Below are positions 25,011-33,980 of a DNA stretch of 64,000 nucleotides, piece after piece. The translations under genes and the position numbers were made by a program. Each line of letters begins with the position of its first letter. Position 1 is the first letter of the stretch. The notes under the pieces are model-generated. The model ran no database searches and was not told where the DNA came from. It saw only the letters and a program-made list of their open reading frames with translations. The stretch covers positions 2,480,001-2,544,000 of the forward strand of contig NZ_CADCWQ010000001.1 in NCBI RefSeq assembly GCF_902806455.1. The letters run 5' to 3'. This DNA comes from Virgibacillus doumboii (GTDB lineage Bacteria; Bacillota; Bacilli; Bacillales; Amphibacillaceae).

Positions 25011-25853
25011 TTGGAAGTTAAGGAAGGTTTTTTTCGTGGTATGAATGAGGCCAGACTTTTTTATCAGTCGTTCATACCGGAAACATCCCCCGAAGGAGCA
25101 GTAATTGTTGTACATGGGCTTGGTGATCATAGCGGGGGCATGCTCAACCTTTGTAATAAACTGGCAGATGCCAGTCTCATAGTTTATGCCTTTGATTTGC
25201 GTGGACACGGTAAAAGCTCCGGTACACGTGGGTATATTCGGAAATGGAATGAATACATAGAAGACTTGCACGCATTTAGGAATAAAGTAATTAACGAGAT
25301 TCCTGAGCTACCATTGTATATTGTCTCGCATAGCCTTGGTGGTGTCATTGCCCTGGATTATTCATTGCATTACAGTCACGGAATATCCGGACTGATTGCG
25401 ATTGCTCCGGCTATTTCGTATGAAACAAAATGGTCGGAAAAATTGCTTATTCAGCTGATGGGCAGATTTAAACCGGATTATGTAATTGAGGAACCAGGCA
25501 ATCTTGATTTATTAACACAAGATCAAACAGAACAGAGCAGATTGGAATCTGACGAATTGCGGCACAATATGGTAACCCCAGGCTTAGGCCGTGGTTTACT
25601 GCAAACCATACCACGGCTTATGAACAAGGCTCATTCAATCCAATTGCCGTTCTTATTGCAGTTTGGTCTTGATGATGAGATGACGCCACCCTGGAAGCTG
25701 CGCGAATTTTACAACTCAATCGGTTCAGAAGAAAAACAGAAATATGAATACGATGCACTCCGACACCGTCCATTTGATGATTCAGGTCGAGAGCAATTCT
25801 TTTCAGACATGACTGGTTGGCTGGAGCGGCAGACGGAAAAAGTTAAAAAATGA
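25011..25853 (+). CDS. alpha/beta hydrolase (monoacylglycerol lipase-like)
   Basis: A 280-residue alpha/beta-fold hydrolase of the lysophospholipase/monoglyceride lipase group (hydrolase_4). Seen: oxyanion region VVHGLGDHSGG, YAFDLRGHGKS, nucleophile elbow SHSLGGV (Ser near 107), acid region FGLDDEMTPP and a histidine in ALRHRPF. Likely cleaves monoacyl lipids or esters in the cytoplasm. A TTG start at 25011 is chosen because AAGGAGGG lies 6 nt upstream; the longer frame from 24969 has no ribosome site. Single gene with a bidirectional terminator at its end. Confidence 0.85.
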   Translation: MEVKEGFFRGMNEARLFYQSFIPETSPEGAVIVVHGLGDHSGGMLNLCNKLADASLIVYAFDLRGHGKSSGTRGYIRKWNEYIEDLHAFRNKVINEIPELPLYIVSHSLGGVIALDYSLHYSHGISGLIAIAPAISYETKWSEKLLIQLMGRFKPDYVIEEPGNLDLLTQDQTEQSRLESDELRHNMVTPGLGRGLLQTIPRLMNKAHSIQLPFLLQFGLDDEMTPPWKLREFYNSIGSEEKQKYEYDALRHRPFDDSGREQFFSDMTGWLERQTEKVKK

Positions 25854-25877
25854 TCCTGGAGTTCCAGGATCATTTTT
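25847..25877. terminator. bidirectional terminator
   Basis: ATGATCCTGGA pairs with TCCAGGATCAT, with T-runs on both sides; the stem contains the stop codon of the hydrolase gene and serves the convergent membrane-protein gene as well. Confidence 0.88.
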
Positions 25878-25890
25878 ATCTATGGTCACT

Positions 25891-26448
25891 CTATTCAAAT
25901 TCCGATTGATCAACAAAAAATAATTGCACAACGTACAGGAGCAAACACACTGCCATTGCCATTGAACCCCAACCGAGCGTTTTTTGTTCAACTTGGAGAT
26001 AGTTATTGCATAGTTGACTGTCAGCCCCAATATACAGCCATGCCATGATAGCCAGCATAATGATAAAAAACAGGTAGACTATGTTTCTGCCAATCTTTCC
26101 AAGCTTTTTCCAGCTGTCACGGAGCGGGACTCCAACCAAAAATGGCAAACTGATAAATTTAAATAACTCGACTAACTGAATGGTAATTGCTTCATCCATT
26201 GCTCTTGGAATCATCCAGTAACTCCAAACAACAACAACTAACAGGATTCCTGGAATGCCATTATGATTCCATTTGTAAAAAAATTGCGGAAACCGAATTT
26301 GAAAAAAACGTGCCATTAAAAAGCCGGATATGACCAGAAGCGGCATTTGCATATGCATATGAACAATCATAATTGATTCCAGTAAATTGGAAACGGGCGG
26401 AAGGATGAGGAATATAAACAGCAATAACCCGTAAAATGCTTGTTTCAT
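25891..26448 (-). CDS. multi-pass membrane protein linked to SCO1, family unknown
   Basis: A 185-residue protein with five or six hydrophobic helices; I do not recognise the family. The first helix pair carries IMIVHMHMQMPLLVISGFLM, a His/Met-rich stretch that resembles the metal- or heme-facing helices of the CtaG-type cytochrome oxidase assembly proteins (..H..QH...P.L..G) but the rest does not clearly match. It starts 3 nt after the SCO1 gene, so the two are translationally coupled. With an oxidase operon upstream, a role in copper delivery to the oxidase is a reasonable guess. Confidence 0.7.
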   Translation of the reverse strand: MKQAFYGLLLFIFLILPPVSNLLESIMIVHMHMQMPLLVISGFLMARFFQIRFPQFFYKWNHNGIPGILLVVVVWSYWMIPRAMDEAITIQLVELFKFISLPFLVGVPLRDSWKKLGKIGRNIVYLFFIIMLAIMAWLYIGADSQLCNNYLQVEQKTLGWGSMAMAVCLLLYVVQLFFVDQSEFE

Positions 26449-26451
26449 TGT

Positions 26452-27087
26452 TTATGAACCCTCCCCGCTTTCAAGGATTGTATTCACCCTGTCAGCAGCT
26501 TCATCGATGAGGGTGTAATCCATAACTTCCAATAAATGTCCCGATTTTCCAATTACATAGAATGCACTGTTATGCGTAAAATTACCATTTCCATCAGGGA
26601 TGACAATTACACCGAGTTTATCCAGTAATGATTCCAGTTCATCCTTATCATTGATTCTGGCCATCCGCCATGTCTCACCGTCGCTGTTAAAATAACCCCT
26701 GTATTTTGCCAAAGTTTCAGGATCATCCCGCTCCGGATCAAAGCTGATACTGAGAAATACAATTTCCTCACCGATATATTTGTCCGGTATTTGTTTATAA
26801 ACCTCAGCCATATTCATTTCCAATTGGGGACATACGGTAGTACAGCTCGTATACATAAACGTTATGAATACATATCGTCCATCGGCAAATTCATCAAATG
26901 TATATGTTCGTTCCTTGCTGTCCTCCAATGTTACCGGAGGAAATTCAGGCTGAGTTTGCACGATTTCTAACGTCCGTGCACTTTCTGCAGTAAAAGCGCG
27001 AAATCCGTCTGTACCGGTATAGAACAGGCCAAATCCAAAAATAATTACAACTATTATTGAAATTGCAGTATGCCGGTTTTTGACCAT
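26452..27087 (-). CDS. SCO1/SenC-type copper chaperone for cytochrome oxidase
   Basis: A 211-residue thioredoxin-fold protein anchored by an N-terminal helix (ISIIVVIIFGFGLFYTGTDG). The SCO1 copper site is complete: YTSCTTVCPQ gives CxxxC and HNSAFYVI gives the conserved histidine; SISFDPERDDP is the usual SCO block. It should insert copper into the CuA centre of oxidase subunit II outside the membrane. Similar to B. subtilis YpmQ. The ATG at 27087 lies about 8 nt after GGGGTG. It lies downstream of a ba3 oxidase operon but 630 bp of repeat-rich DNA separates them. Confidence 0.9.
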   Translation of the reverse strand: MVKNRHTAISIIVVIIFGFGLFYTGTDGFRAFTAESARTLEIVQTQPEFPPVTLEDSKERTYTFDEFADGRYVFITFMYTSCTTVCPQLEMNMAEVYKQIPDKYIGEEIVFLSISFDPERDDPETLAKYRGYFNSDGETWRMARINDKDELESLLDKLGVIVIPDGNGNFTHNSAFYVIGKSGHLLEVMDYTLIDEAADRVNTILESGEGS

Positions 27088-27264
27088 TACGATCACACCC
27101 CAGTAGTATTTTTATAGAAAGGCTTTTTTCTAAATGATTAGGACTGCAGTTACCTGTCCCACTGAAAAAATTTGTTGTTTTTGACACAAAAGACATAAAC
27201 TGCAAAACAGTATTTTTTTAGCGGGGCTCTCTAATCACGAAGATTGAATATATTCGATCTCAGG

Positions 27265-27471
27265 CTTGATGAACCACTTTTTATCGATTATTTCGCTCTC
27301 TTTTGCCCTTCATAAGCTTGATGAACCACTTTTTGCCGATGATTCCGCCCTCTTTTGTGCTTCATAAGCTTGATGAACCACTTTTTGTCGATGATTCCGC
27401 CCTCTTTTGCTCTTCATAAGCTTGATGAACCACTTTTCATTAATGATTCTGTTTTCTTTTACTCTTCATAA
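27265..27471. repeat. 52-bp tandem repeat, four units
   Basis: Four copies spaced exactly 52 bp apart (starts at 27265, 27317, 27369, 27421), each beginning CTTGATGAACCACTTTT, with GATGATTCCGCCCTCTTTTG in the middle and CTTCATAA at the end. The second and third copies are nearly identical; the outer two have diverged. It is inside the 633-bp gap between the SCO1 and oxidase genes. Confidence 0.92.
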
Positions 27472-27474
27472 TCC

Positions 27475-27600
27475 TGTCTTTCCCGAAGGAGTGCCACATC
27501 TCGGAGAAGACTTGTAACATAACGAGCACCAAAGTGTATTTCCGGAGCGGTGTTCTAGCACCCATACTAATTCGCGGTTTACGGTTACTGCAATGGTTAA
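27475..27600. repeat. degenerate copy of the dispersed intergenic element
   Basis: AAAGTGTATTTCCGGAGCGG resembles GAAGTGTATATCCGCAGCGG of the element at 37533-37812, and GGTTACTGCA near the end resembles its right terminus. A possible left terminus ATAAACTGC lies at about 27195, which would place the 52-bp repeats inside the element. No gene seen. Confidence 0.45.
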
Positions 27601-27627
27601 AGAGCAACAAATATAACGAAAAGAGCT

Positions 27628-27665
27628 ATTGGAAAGAGATAGCCCATAAACGAACTATCTCTTTA
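27628..27665 (-). terminator. hairpin after the oxidase subunit I gene
   Basis: AAAGAGATAG pairs with CTATCTCTTT around a 12-nt loop, 56 nt after the stop; the T-run (GCTCTTTT) is displaced, so termination efficiency is uncertain. Confidence 0.5.
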
Positions 27666-27720
27666 TGATTCATGACTTAGATTAAGCACCCGCGACTAAT
27701 CGAACACACTCACTTTCAAT

Positions 27721-29400
27721 CTACCACGTCTTAATCGGTGGTGATCCTGGAGGTCCGTTAACGACAAAGTCTACGATTGGCACAACGTAAGCCATGGCTA
27801 CTACCATCAGCATTAATACGATCCACAGACTCCAGCGCTCGGTCCAGATTGGTGTCTGCTCGGCGTCATCTTCCACTTCACCGATAGGGAATTCCGAATC
27901 ACCTTTTGGTGCAAAGAACATCATATTGAATACGGCATAAACCTGGATGATAACACCCAAGAGCAGTAATGTTGCCCCGAATCCCATTACATATTCGTAT
28001 GGCACCCAGCTCAGTGCCGTCGGATGATCCCCGTAAGTTGTAAACGAGGTCCGGCGCGGGTCTCCAAGTAATCCTACCAAATGCTGTGAACCTGACATCA
28101 GAATCATCCCGACTGTCCAGATGATTGTCTGAATAATACCTAATTTATTCATTTGCGGTGTCAGCTTACGTTTCGATATATACGGAACGAGCCAATAACA
28201 AATCCCGAAGAACGTCAGTACGGCTGTCACACCTACTGTTATATGAAAATGACCGACAACCCACATCGTATTATGAATAACCTGGTTCATCTGGTTACTT
28301 GTATTAATTAATCCGCCTGCACCACCAGGGATGAAGGCAATCATAGCAATCATCGGTGCCAGGAAGCGAACATCACCCCATGGCAATTTGGTAAACCAGC
28401 CGAACAATCCTTTTCCGCCTTGTTTGCGGCCTGCCCGTTCAAACACTGCAAACATTGCAAATGCAGTCATTAAAGAAGGAAAGGCAATTGAAATACTCAT
28501 GAATACGTGGAGGAATTTAACTGTTTCAGAGATTCCCGGGTCAATAATCTGATGATGGAATCCGCCTGGGATATTTAAAATTACCAGCAGGATGACAACA
28601 ACTCTGGCCAATTTATCACTGAAAATTCTTCCTCCGATAATTTTTGGTACGGCAATATACCATGCTGACGTTGCGATAATATACCAGACGTTAACCAATG
28701 TGTGTCCAAAACTCCAGAACAATGTTCGGCTTACCATGACATTAACCGTTTCTTTCCAGCCCATTGACCATGGGATAAGTGTCAGCACTTCATACGTTAC
28801 ACCAAGGCTTCCGAAAAACCAGAGAATAAACACACCCATTGTAAAGAATGCAAATAATGGTGTTACCTCACCTTTATGATTTTTCCGCCAGTGGGTGTAA
28901 TTAATAAATACACCGAATGCACATGACCAAATCCCAAGTACAACAAACACCAATCCGATATAAAACACTGGTGATGCTGCCAATGGCGGATAGAATGTAT
29001 ACAGGACAGATGCTTCATTCATCAGGATTGTCGTAACAACAAGCGCAACCCCGAATAATATCAGTCCTAATCCTGTCCATGCCATTTTCCGCACCTTGGG
29101 AAGCAATCCACCCATTGTATGGGAAAACCCTGCATATAAATAACCAATCGAAAATGCAGCCGTAAATATAAGAATTAATAAAATACCGTGAGCTGTCAAA
29201 ACCTGATAATAGTTCAACCATGCAGGCAGCTGCAGCAGCCCTGCCCGTTCAAGTCCCTGTACCAGCCCTAAAAACCCGCCAATAAGCAACGTAATAAATG
29301 CAACTGACAAATACGCTTTTGACAGTTTCGCATCCTTTGGGTTTACCCCCAAAGCTTTCTTCGGGTCATCACGGATTATTTCCGTTAATGAATTTGCCAT
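27721..29400 (-). CDS. cbaA: ba3-type cytochrome c oxidase subunit I
   Basis: A 559-residue heme-copper oxidase catalytic subunit of the B (ba3) class that reduces oxygen and pumps protons, with about 13 helices. CuB and heme ligands are visible: FGHTLVNVWY (CuB His), GGFHHQI (two CuB His), and VGHFHITVG (heme a3 and low-spin heme His). The class A Tyr-His crosslink motif pattern (HPEVY) is absent, as expected for ba3 enzymes. Start ATG at 29400 follows GGAGTGA; last gene of the unit cbaD-cbaB-cbaA, 12 nt after cbaB. Confidence 0.93.
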   Translation of the reverse strand: MANSLTEIIRDDPKKALGVNPKDAKLSKAYLSVAFITLLIGGFLGLVQGLERAGLLQLPAWLNYYQVLTAHGILLILIFTAAFSIGYLYAGFSHTMGGLLPKVRKMAWTGLGLILFGVALVVTTILMNEASVLYTFYPPLAASPVFYIGLVFVVLGIWSCAFGVFINYTHWRKNHKGEVTPLFAFFTMGVFILWFFGSLGVTYEVLTLIPWSMGWKETVNVMVSRTLFWSFGHTLVNVWYIIATSAWYIAVPKIIGGRIFSDKLARVVVILLVILNIPGGFHHQIIDPGISETVKFLHVFMSISIAFPSLMTAFAMFAVFERAGRKQGGKGLFGWFTKLPWGDVRFLAPMIAMIAFIPGGAGGLINTSNQMNQVIHNTMWVVGHFHITVGVTAVLTFFGICYWLVPYISKRKLTPQMNKLGIIQTIIWTVGMILMSGSQHLVGLLGDPRRTSFTTYGDHPTALSWVPYEYVMGFGATLLLLGVIIQVYAVFNMMFFAPKGDSEFPIGEVEDDAEQTPIWTERWSLWIVLMLMVVAMAYVVPIVDFVVNGPPGSPPIKTW

Positions 29401-29412
29401 TATCTTCACTCC

Positions 29413-29874
29413 TTACTTCACTGTAATCGTTGTTGACATCAGTTGATGCCCTGTACCGCAATATTCATTACATAACACCAGGTAATTTCCGGGTTCATCA
29501 AATGTGTGGGTGATTTCCTGGATATGTCCCGGCATTACCATCGCATTGATGTTTGTTCCGGCTACCTGAAATCCATGTGTAACGTCTTTGGATGTCATAA
29601 TAAACGTGACTTCTGCCCCGGCCGGAACCTCGATATTACTTGGATTAAAGCCGAATGCCTGCATGGTCATCACTACTTCATACCTGTTTTCACCAACCTC
29701 TTTTACACCGGGGTCAGTAAATGGAGCTGTCTGATCTACCTTCTGTGGATCGATCGTTTCCTTATGACTTGGTGGCCCCATTCCAAGTGCAAATGCCTGA
29801 TAACCAACTACAACCATAAAAACAACTAATATACCAGCACTTAATGCAAGCCAAATCTCTTCCAAACGATGCAT
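29413..29874 (-). CDS. cbaB: ba3-type cytochrome c oxidase subunit II (CuA)
   Basis: A 153-residue membrane-anchored cupredoxin that accepts electrons from cytochrome c. One N-terminal helix (IWLALSAGILVVFMVVVGYQ) is followed by the CuA domain with all ligands: DVTHGF (His), CNEYCGTGHQLM (two Cys, Glu backbone, His, Met). The short length, with one helix only, fits the ba3 class. Ribosome site GAGGAGGG upstream. Confidence 0.93.
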   Translation of the reverse strand: MHRLEEIWLALSAGILVVFMVVVGYQAFALGMGPPSHKETIDPQKVDQTAPFTDPGVKEVGENRYEVVMTMQAFGFNPSNIEVPAGAEVTFIMTSKDVTHGFQVAGTNINAMVMPGHIQEITHTFDEPGNYLVLCNEYCGTGHQLMSTTITVK

Positions 29875-29890
29875 GTGTTATTCCCTCCTC

Positions 29891-30034
29891 TTAAACTCGT
29901 TCCATGTATAGCCAAAACACGCCAATCCACATTACGACAATAATAGCTGCCACAACCAAAACTGACGCAAATGTTCCCTTTAGCGACTTTTCATCATTTG
30001 AATCTTTTGGAGTATTCGTTTTTACTGAACCCAT
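29891..30034 (-). CDS. cbaD: ba3-type cytochrome oxidase subunit IIa (small one-helix subunit)
   Basis: A 47-residue gene, MGSVKTNTPKDSNDEKSLKG, then a single helix TFASVLVVAAIIVVMWIGVF ending WLYMERV. AAGGAGGG is 7 nt before the ATG and cbaB follows after 16 nt. In the Thermus ba3 enzyme the same position and size belong to subunit IIa (CbaD), which supplies the helix missing from the short subunit II. Assignment is by position, size and topology. Confidence 0.82.
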   Translation of the reverse strand: MGSVKTNTPKDSNDEKSLKGTFASVLVVAAIIVVMWIGVFWLYMERV

Positions 30035-30103
30035 CACAGTTCCCTCCTTAATCTATCTTTCATCTATATATTATTTTTGAATGGGCCCTTCCGAAGTGAA
30101 ACG

Positions 30104-30123
30104 AATCACAGGCAAGTGTGATT
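30104..30123. promoter_or_regulatory. perfect inverted repeat upstream of the ba3 operon
   Basis: AATCACA-N6-TGTGATT lies 70 bp upstream of cbaD, downstream of the addA terminator. The half-sites are those of CRP/FNR boxes but in everted order, so the protein that would bind is unclear; it may also be a simple hairpin. Confidence 0.4.
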
Positions 30124-30174
30124 TTAATTACAGCAAAATTCTTTTTATGTGAAACGGCTTGCTTTTCGCAGCAC

Positions 30175-30211
30175 AAAAAAGCCAAACCCCTTGTCATAAA
30201 AGAGTTTGGCT
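30175..30211 (-). terminator. intrinsic terminator of addBA
   Basis: On the minus strand AGCCAAAC pairs with GTTTGGCT, followed by TTTTTTG; 50 nt after the addA stop. Confidence 0.85.
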
Positions 30212-30260
30212 TGCGATTAATAACTATTCTTATTTGTAACTTCTTTGCCACAAACGCAAT

Positions 30261-33200
30261 TTAAATTTCCAGCACCAGTTGTTTGGCAAAGAAATAAAGA
30301 TGCGTCTTTTTCACTGACTCATGCCAAATATGTTCAATGGCATGTTTATAAAGTTTCATTTGCACTTCGTAGCGTTTCAGAAGCGTTTCTTTTACACGGT
30401 CGGTAACTTCTTCTGTTATTGCATCTGTTTTATAGTCCAGGATTAACCAGCCATCTTCTGCAGGGATAACACAGTCAATCACACCTTGAACAAGTACTTG
30501 TTCATCCGTATCACTTGACCAGTTGGCATAGACTTCTTTTGCAGAAAGGGAAAGACTAAACGGTACCTCGCGATATACAACAGAAGCATCCATAACCAGT
30601 CGGGCAATCGGTGTTGTAAAGAATTGCTCAACAGCATCGATATCAATTACTTCCGCTTCCTGCTTTGTAAGAATCTCCCGTTCAACCAATGATTCAACAA
30701 ATTCTTCTATCTCCCCATTATCCATTGGCTTTGACAGTGGTATATGCTGCATAACAGTATGCATCGCGGTACCACGTTCTGCAGCAGTTATCGATTGCTG
30801 TTTTTGCATAAACACCGGTCGTTTGACGATAGGCGCATGAAATGTTTGGACAAGCTGATCACCACTGTACTCATCCTTCATCTCACGCTGCCGTTTAATT
30901 TCCGTAACCGTCTGTTTGGCACGTGTTGTCGCTGCCTCGCGAAATGGATACGTATAGTCCAAACGGTTTTCCACCATTTGATCCAGTTCACTGTCATCCA
31001 ATTCAAGCGGCTTCCAATCAATAATGTTTTCTTTTCGCTCAAGTTCTGTTTGTTTTGCTTCTTCGTCCAAGTTTGTTAACGAACTTCCATGTATAACCGA
31101 AACGTTCCATTCAGACGGATCGATTCGGATTGCTTCCAGAACTTTATCATCAACCTCTTCCGTGCGTAACACATCATTTGCTTGATGCCGTATCAGGGCT
31201 GGACCGACCCAGTCAAGATACGTTTTCGATTCCACCCGGAAATGCGCGGGCAAAATCCACTCGGTATGATCAATCATCTTTTGCCATTTCTGCTGCTTCT
31301 TCTCGAATGATGCGACATTACCGACCATGACCAGTTTCTCTTTTGCACGTGTTAATGCAACGTACAATACGCGCATTTCTTCGGCCAGCAGTTCACGCTG
31401 TTTTTCTTTTTGCAAGGCATGGTAATATAACGTCGGGTAGGTGATCCGCTTGACCGGATCAATGTATTTACTGGCAAAACCAAGGTCTTTATGCAATAAA
31501 TAACGCTGTTTTAAATCCTGCAGGTTAAATTGCTTATCCATTGCACCAAGAATGACGGCCGGAAACTCCAGCCCTTTACTTTTGTGTATCGTCATAATCC
31601 GGACAACATCTTCCTGCTCGCTTAATGCACGTGCCGAACCAAGATCATCTCCCCGCTCTTCCATCCGCTCAATGAAGCGCAGGAAGCGGAATAATCCGCG
31701 GAATGAAGTCGTTTCATAACCACAGGCACGATCATACAGCGCCCTTAAGTTCGCCTGGCGCTGCCGTCCGCCGGGCATACCACCGACAAAGTCATAATAC
31801 CCGGTTTCCCGGTAAATCTGCCAGATCAATTCGGATAATGCTCCTTGTCTGGATGCCAACCGATAGTGTTCCAGTTTTTCCAGGAAGTTGTTGACCTTTA
31901 CCGCTGTATCACCTGTATTTTGCCGATTAAATGCTTTCAGTGCATCATAGTAGGAACCTTGTTTATCAGCTAACCGAACCAATGCCAGTTCTTCCTCATC
32001 CAATCCAACAATCGGTGACTTCAGTACAGACGCCAACGGTATATCCTGTCTTGGATTATCAACCACTTTAAGCAGACTGAGCATAATTTTCACTTCAATT
32101 GCCTCAAAATACCCTGTTGACAGCTCGGCATATACAGGTATATCCTGCTTTTTCAATTCATCGACAATTGTTGGTGCCCATGTCATGGATCGCATCAAAA
32201 TAACAATATCACGATACTGGATTTCCCGTTGTGTATCAGTAGTTTTATCATAGACCTGTAATGGATTATTTTCCTTCTGACCAATCCAGCTTTTTATTTT
32301 CTCAGCATAGGCACGGGCCTCCAGCTGTGCTTTTTCCAGATCCTGAAAATCCTCTTCCTCCGGTGATATATCTTCTTTTTCCTCCGGTGCTTCACGATCG
32401 ATGATAAGCAGCTCGGGTTCCGGTTCAGTCAGCGGCAACGTATCATACATTTTATTTGCATAAATCAGTTCAGCATCCTGATCATAGTCTATTTCCCCCA
32501 GATCCTCATCAAGAATCTGCCTGAAAATATAATTGGCACCAGAAAGAACGTGTTCCCGGCTGCGGAAATTACTTGCCAGATCAACACGTTTAGCCGGAAT
32601 TTCGTCATCAGCAAAACGCTTATACTTCTGAATAAATAACGTTGGTTCAGCATGGCGGAAACGGTAAATACTCTGCTTCACATCGCCAACCATGAACATG
32701 TTCCCAGGCCCTTCCTGATCACTGATCAGCGTCAAAATCGTTTCCTGAACAAGATTCGTGTCCTGATATTCGTCAACCAGCAGCTCACTGAATTGTTTTT
32801 TCAGACCTTCTGCTACACGGGAAGGTACTACGTGTTCAACAGTTGACGATTCATCTGTCAGCAATTCCAGGCAATAGTGCTCAAGATCTGAAAAGTCCAC
32901 AATTGCCCGTTCACGTTTCTGTTCGGTAAATTGCTCTTTAAACTGCTTCACAAGTTCCGTTAATTGCCTGATGACAGGAGCCAATTCCTGCATATCGGCA
33001 ACGTGATTTTCCAGATTACGGCTGAACCATCCTTCTTTCATATCGTTCCATCGCTTTTTATAACCGTCACGCAGCTTTTTTACCTTATCTTTTTTAGCAT
33101 CGTCACAATCGACTTTTTTTCGGGAAAGAGTCGCAAAGGAACTACTTGCCATAAAGGCTTGCAAATCATCCCATGAATTCAAATGGGCCAGTGCGTTTTG

Positions 33201-33980
33201 TAAGTTCTCTGCATCAGCATCAATTGCATCGGCATAATGGTATGGACCATCACTTTCCCTGGTCAGGTCCAATGCCAGATTAATCTCCTGCTGCATCGCT
33301 TCGAGCTGGCTTTTAACCTCGCGTTTGATAATTGACAGCAATGGAAGTTCTTCTTCTTTCCAATCTTCCGGGATATCATAAACATCTGCCAGCTGATCAA
33401 GCCACATGTCGGGCCACGGGTTTTGTACGGCAAAGGTATACAAGTCAAGGACAAGACTTTCTACGTCCGTGTCACTCCGGTCACTGGAAAAACGGTCGAC
33501 AACAGCAAAAAAATGTCCCTGTTCTTCACCTTCTTTTCCGTACCATTCCTCAAATAAATCATCAATCACTTCCTGCTTAATCAGATCCGCCTCCATATCA
33601 TTCGCAATACGGAAGGCAGGATCGATATCAAGTAAGTAAGCATACTGTTTTACGACTTCAAGGCAGAAGGAGTGCAACGTTGAAATCGATGCCCGCTGCA
33701 ATAAGGATAATTGCTTTTTCAAATGTGCCGATTCGGGGTTTTCGGCCAAGGCCTCTTCCAATGCAAGACCAACCCGGTTCCGCATTTCCTGGGCTGCTGC
33801 ATTAGTAAAAGTAACGACAAGGAGAGAATCAATATCTACCGGATTTTCTTTCTTGATTAACTTCTGAATAATCCGCTCGACAAGCACTGCTGTTTTTCCG
33901 GAACCGGCAGCCGCTGCCACGAGAATATCACTGCCATCGGTATAGATTGCCTGTTCCTGTTCCTTCGTCCAACTAACCAT
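30261..33980 (-). CDS. addA: AddA, helicase-nuclease subunit of AddAB
   Basis: A 1239-residue UvrD-type 3'-5' helicase with a C-terminal RecB nuclease domain; with AddB it resects double-strand breaks up to Chi. Seen: Walker A VAAAAGSGKTAVLVERI (about 19-37), VDEYQDTN (Walker B), DVKQSIYRFRHAEP, MTIHKSKGLEFPAV, VALTRAKEKL, and the nuclease motif VIDCVIPAEDGWLILDYKTD near 1180. All catalytic residues appear present. The stop of addB is adjacent to the start with no gap. In B. subtilis sbcD-sbcC follow; here they do not. Confidence 0.97.
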   Translation of the reverse strand: MVSWTKEQEQAIYTDGSDILVAAAAGSGKTAVLVERIIQKLIKKENPVDIDSLLVVTFTNAAAQEMRNRVGLALEEALAENPESAHLKKQLSLLQRASISTLHSFCLEVVKQYAYLLDIDPAFRIANDMEADLIKQEVIDDLFEEWYGKEGEEQGHFFAVVDRFSSDRSDTDVESLVLDLYTFAVQNPWPDMWLDQLADVYDIPEDWKEEELPLLSIIKREVKSQLEAMQQEINLALDLTRESDGPYHYADAIDADAENLQNALAHLNSWDDLQAFMASSSFATLSRKKVDCDDAKKDKVKKLRDGYKKRWNDMKEGWFSRNLENHVADMQELAPVIRQLTELVKQFKEQFTEQKRERAIVDFSDLEHYCLELLTDESSTVEHVVPSRVAEGLKKQFSELLVDEYQDTNLVQETILTLISDQEGPGNMFMVGDVKQSIYRFRHAEPTLFIQKYKRFADDEIPAKRVDLASNFRSREHVLSGANYIFRQILDEDLGEIDYDQDAELIYANKMYDTLPLTEPEPELLIIDREAPEEKEDISPEEEDFQDLEKAQLEARAYAEKIKSWIGQKENNPLQVYDKTTDTQREIQYRDIVILMRSMTWAPTIVDELKKQDIPVYAELSTGYFEAIEVKIMLSLLKVVDNPRQDIPLASVLKSPIVGLDEEELALVRLADKQGSYYDALKAFNRQNTGDTAVKVNNFLEKLEHYRLASRQGALSELIWQIYRETGYYDFVGGMPGGRQRQANLRALYDRACGYETTSFRGLFRFLRFIERMEERGDDLGSARALSEQEDVVRIMTIHKSKGLEFPAVILGAMDKQFNLQDLKQRYLLHKDLGFASKYIDPVKRITYPTLYYHALQKEKQRELLAEEMRVLYVALTRAKEKLVMVGNVASFEKKQQKWQKMIDHTEWILPAHFRVESKTYLDWVGPALIRHQANDVLRTEEVDDKVLEAIRIDPSEWNVSVIHGSSLTNLDEEAKQTELERKENIIDWKPLELDDSELDQMVENRLDYTYPFREAATTRAKQTVTEIKRQREMKDEYSGDQLVQTFHAPIVKRPVFMQKQQSITAAERGTAMHTVMQHIPLSKPMDNGEIEEFVESLVEREILTKQEAEVIDIDAVEQFFTTPIARLVMDASVVYREVPFSLSLSAKEVYANWSSDTDEQVLVQGVIDCVIPAEDGWLILDYKTDAITEEVTDRVKETLLKRYEVQMKLYKHAIEHIWHESVKKTHLYFFAKQLVLEI

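Noticed and set aside
30060..30251. 63-residue minus-strand open frame downstream of addA
   Set aside because: It crosses the addA terminator, has no ribosome site and resembles nothing.
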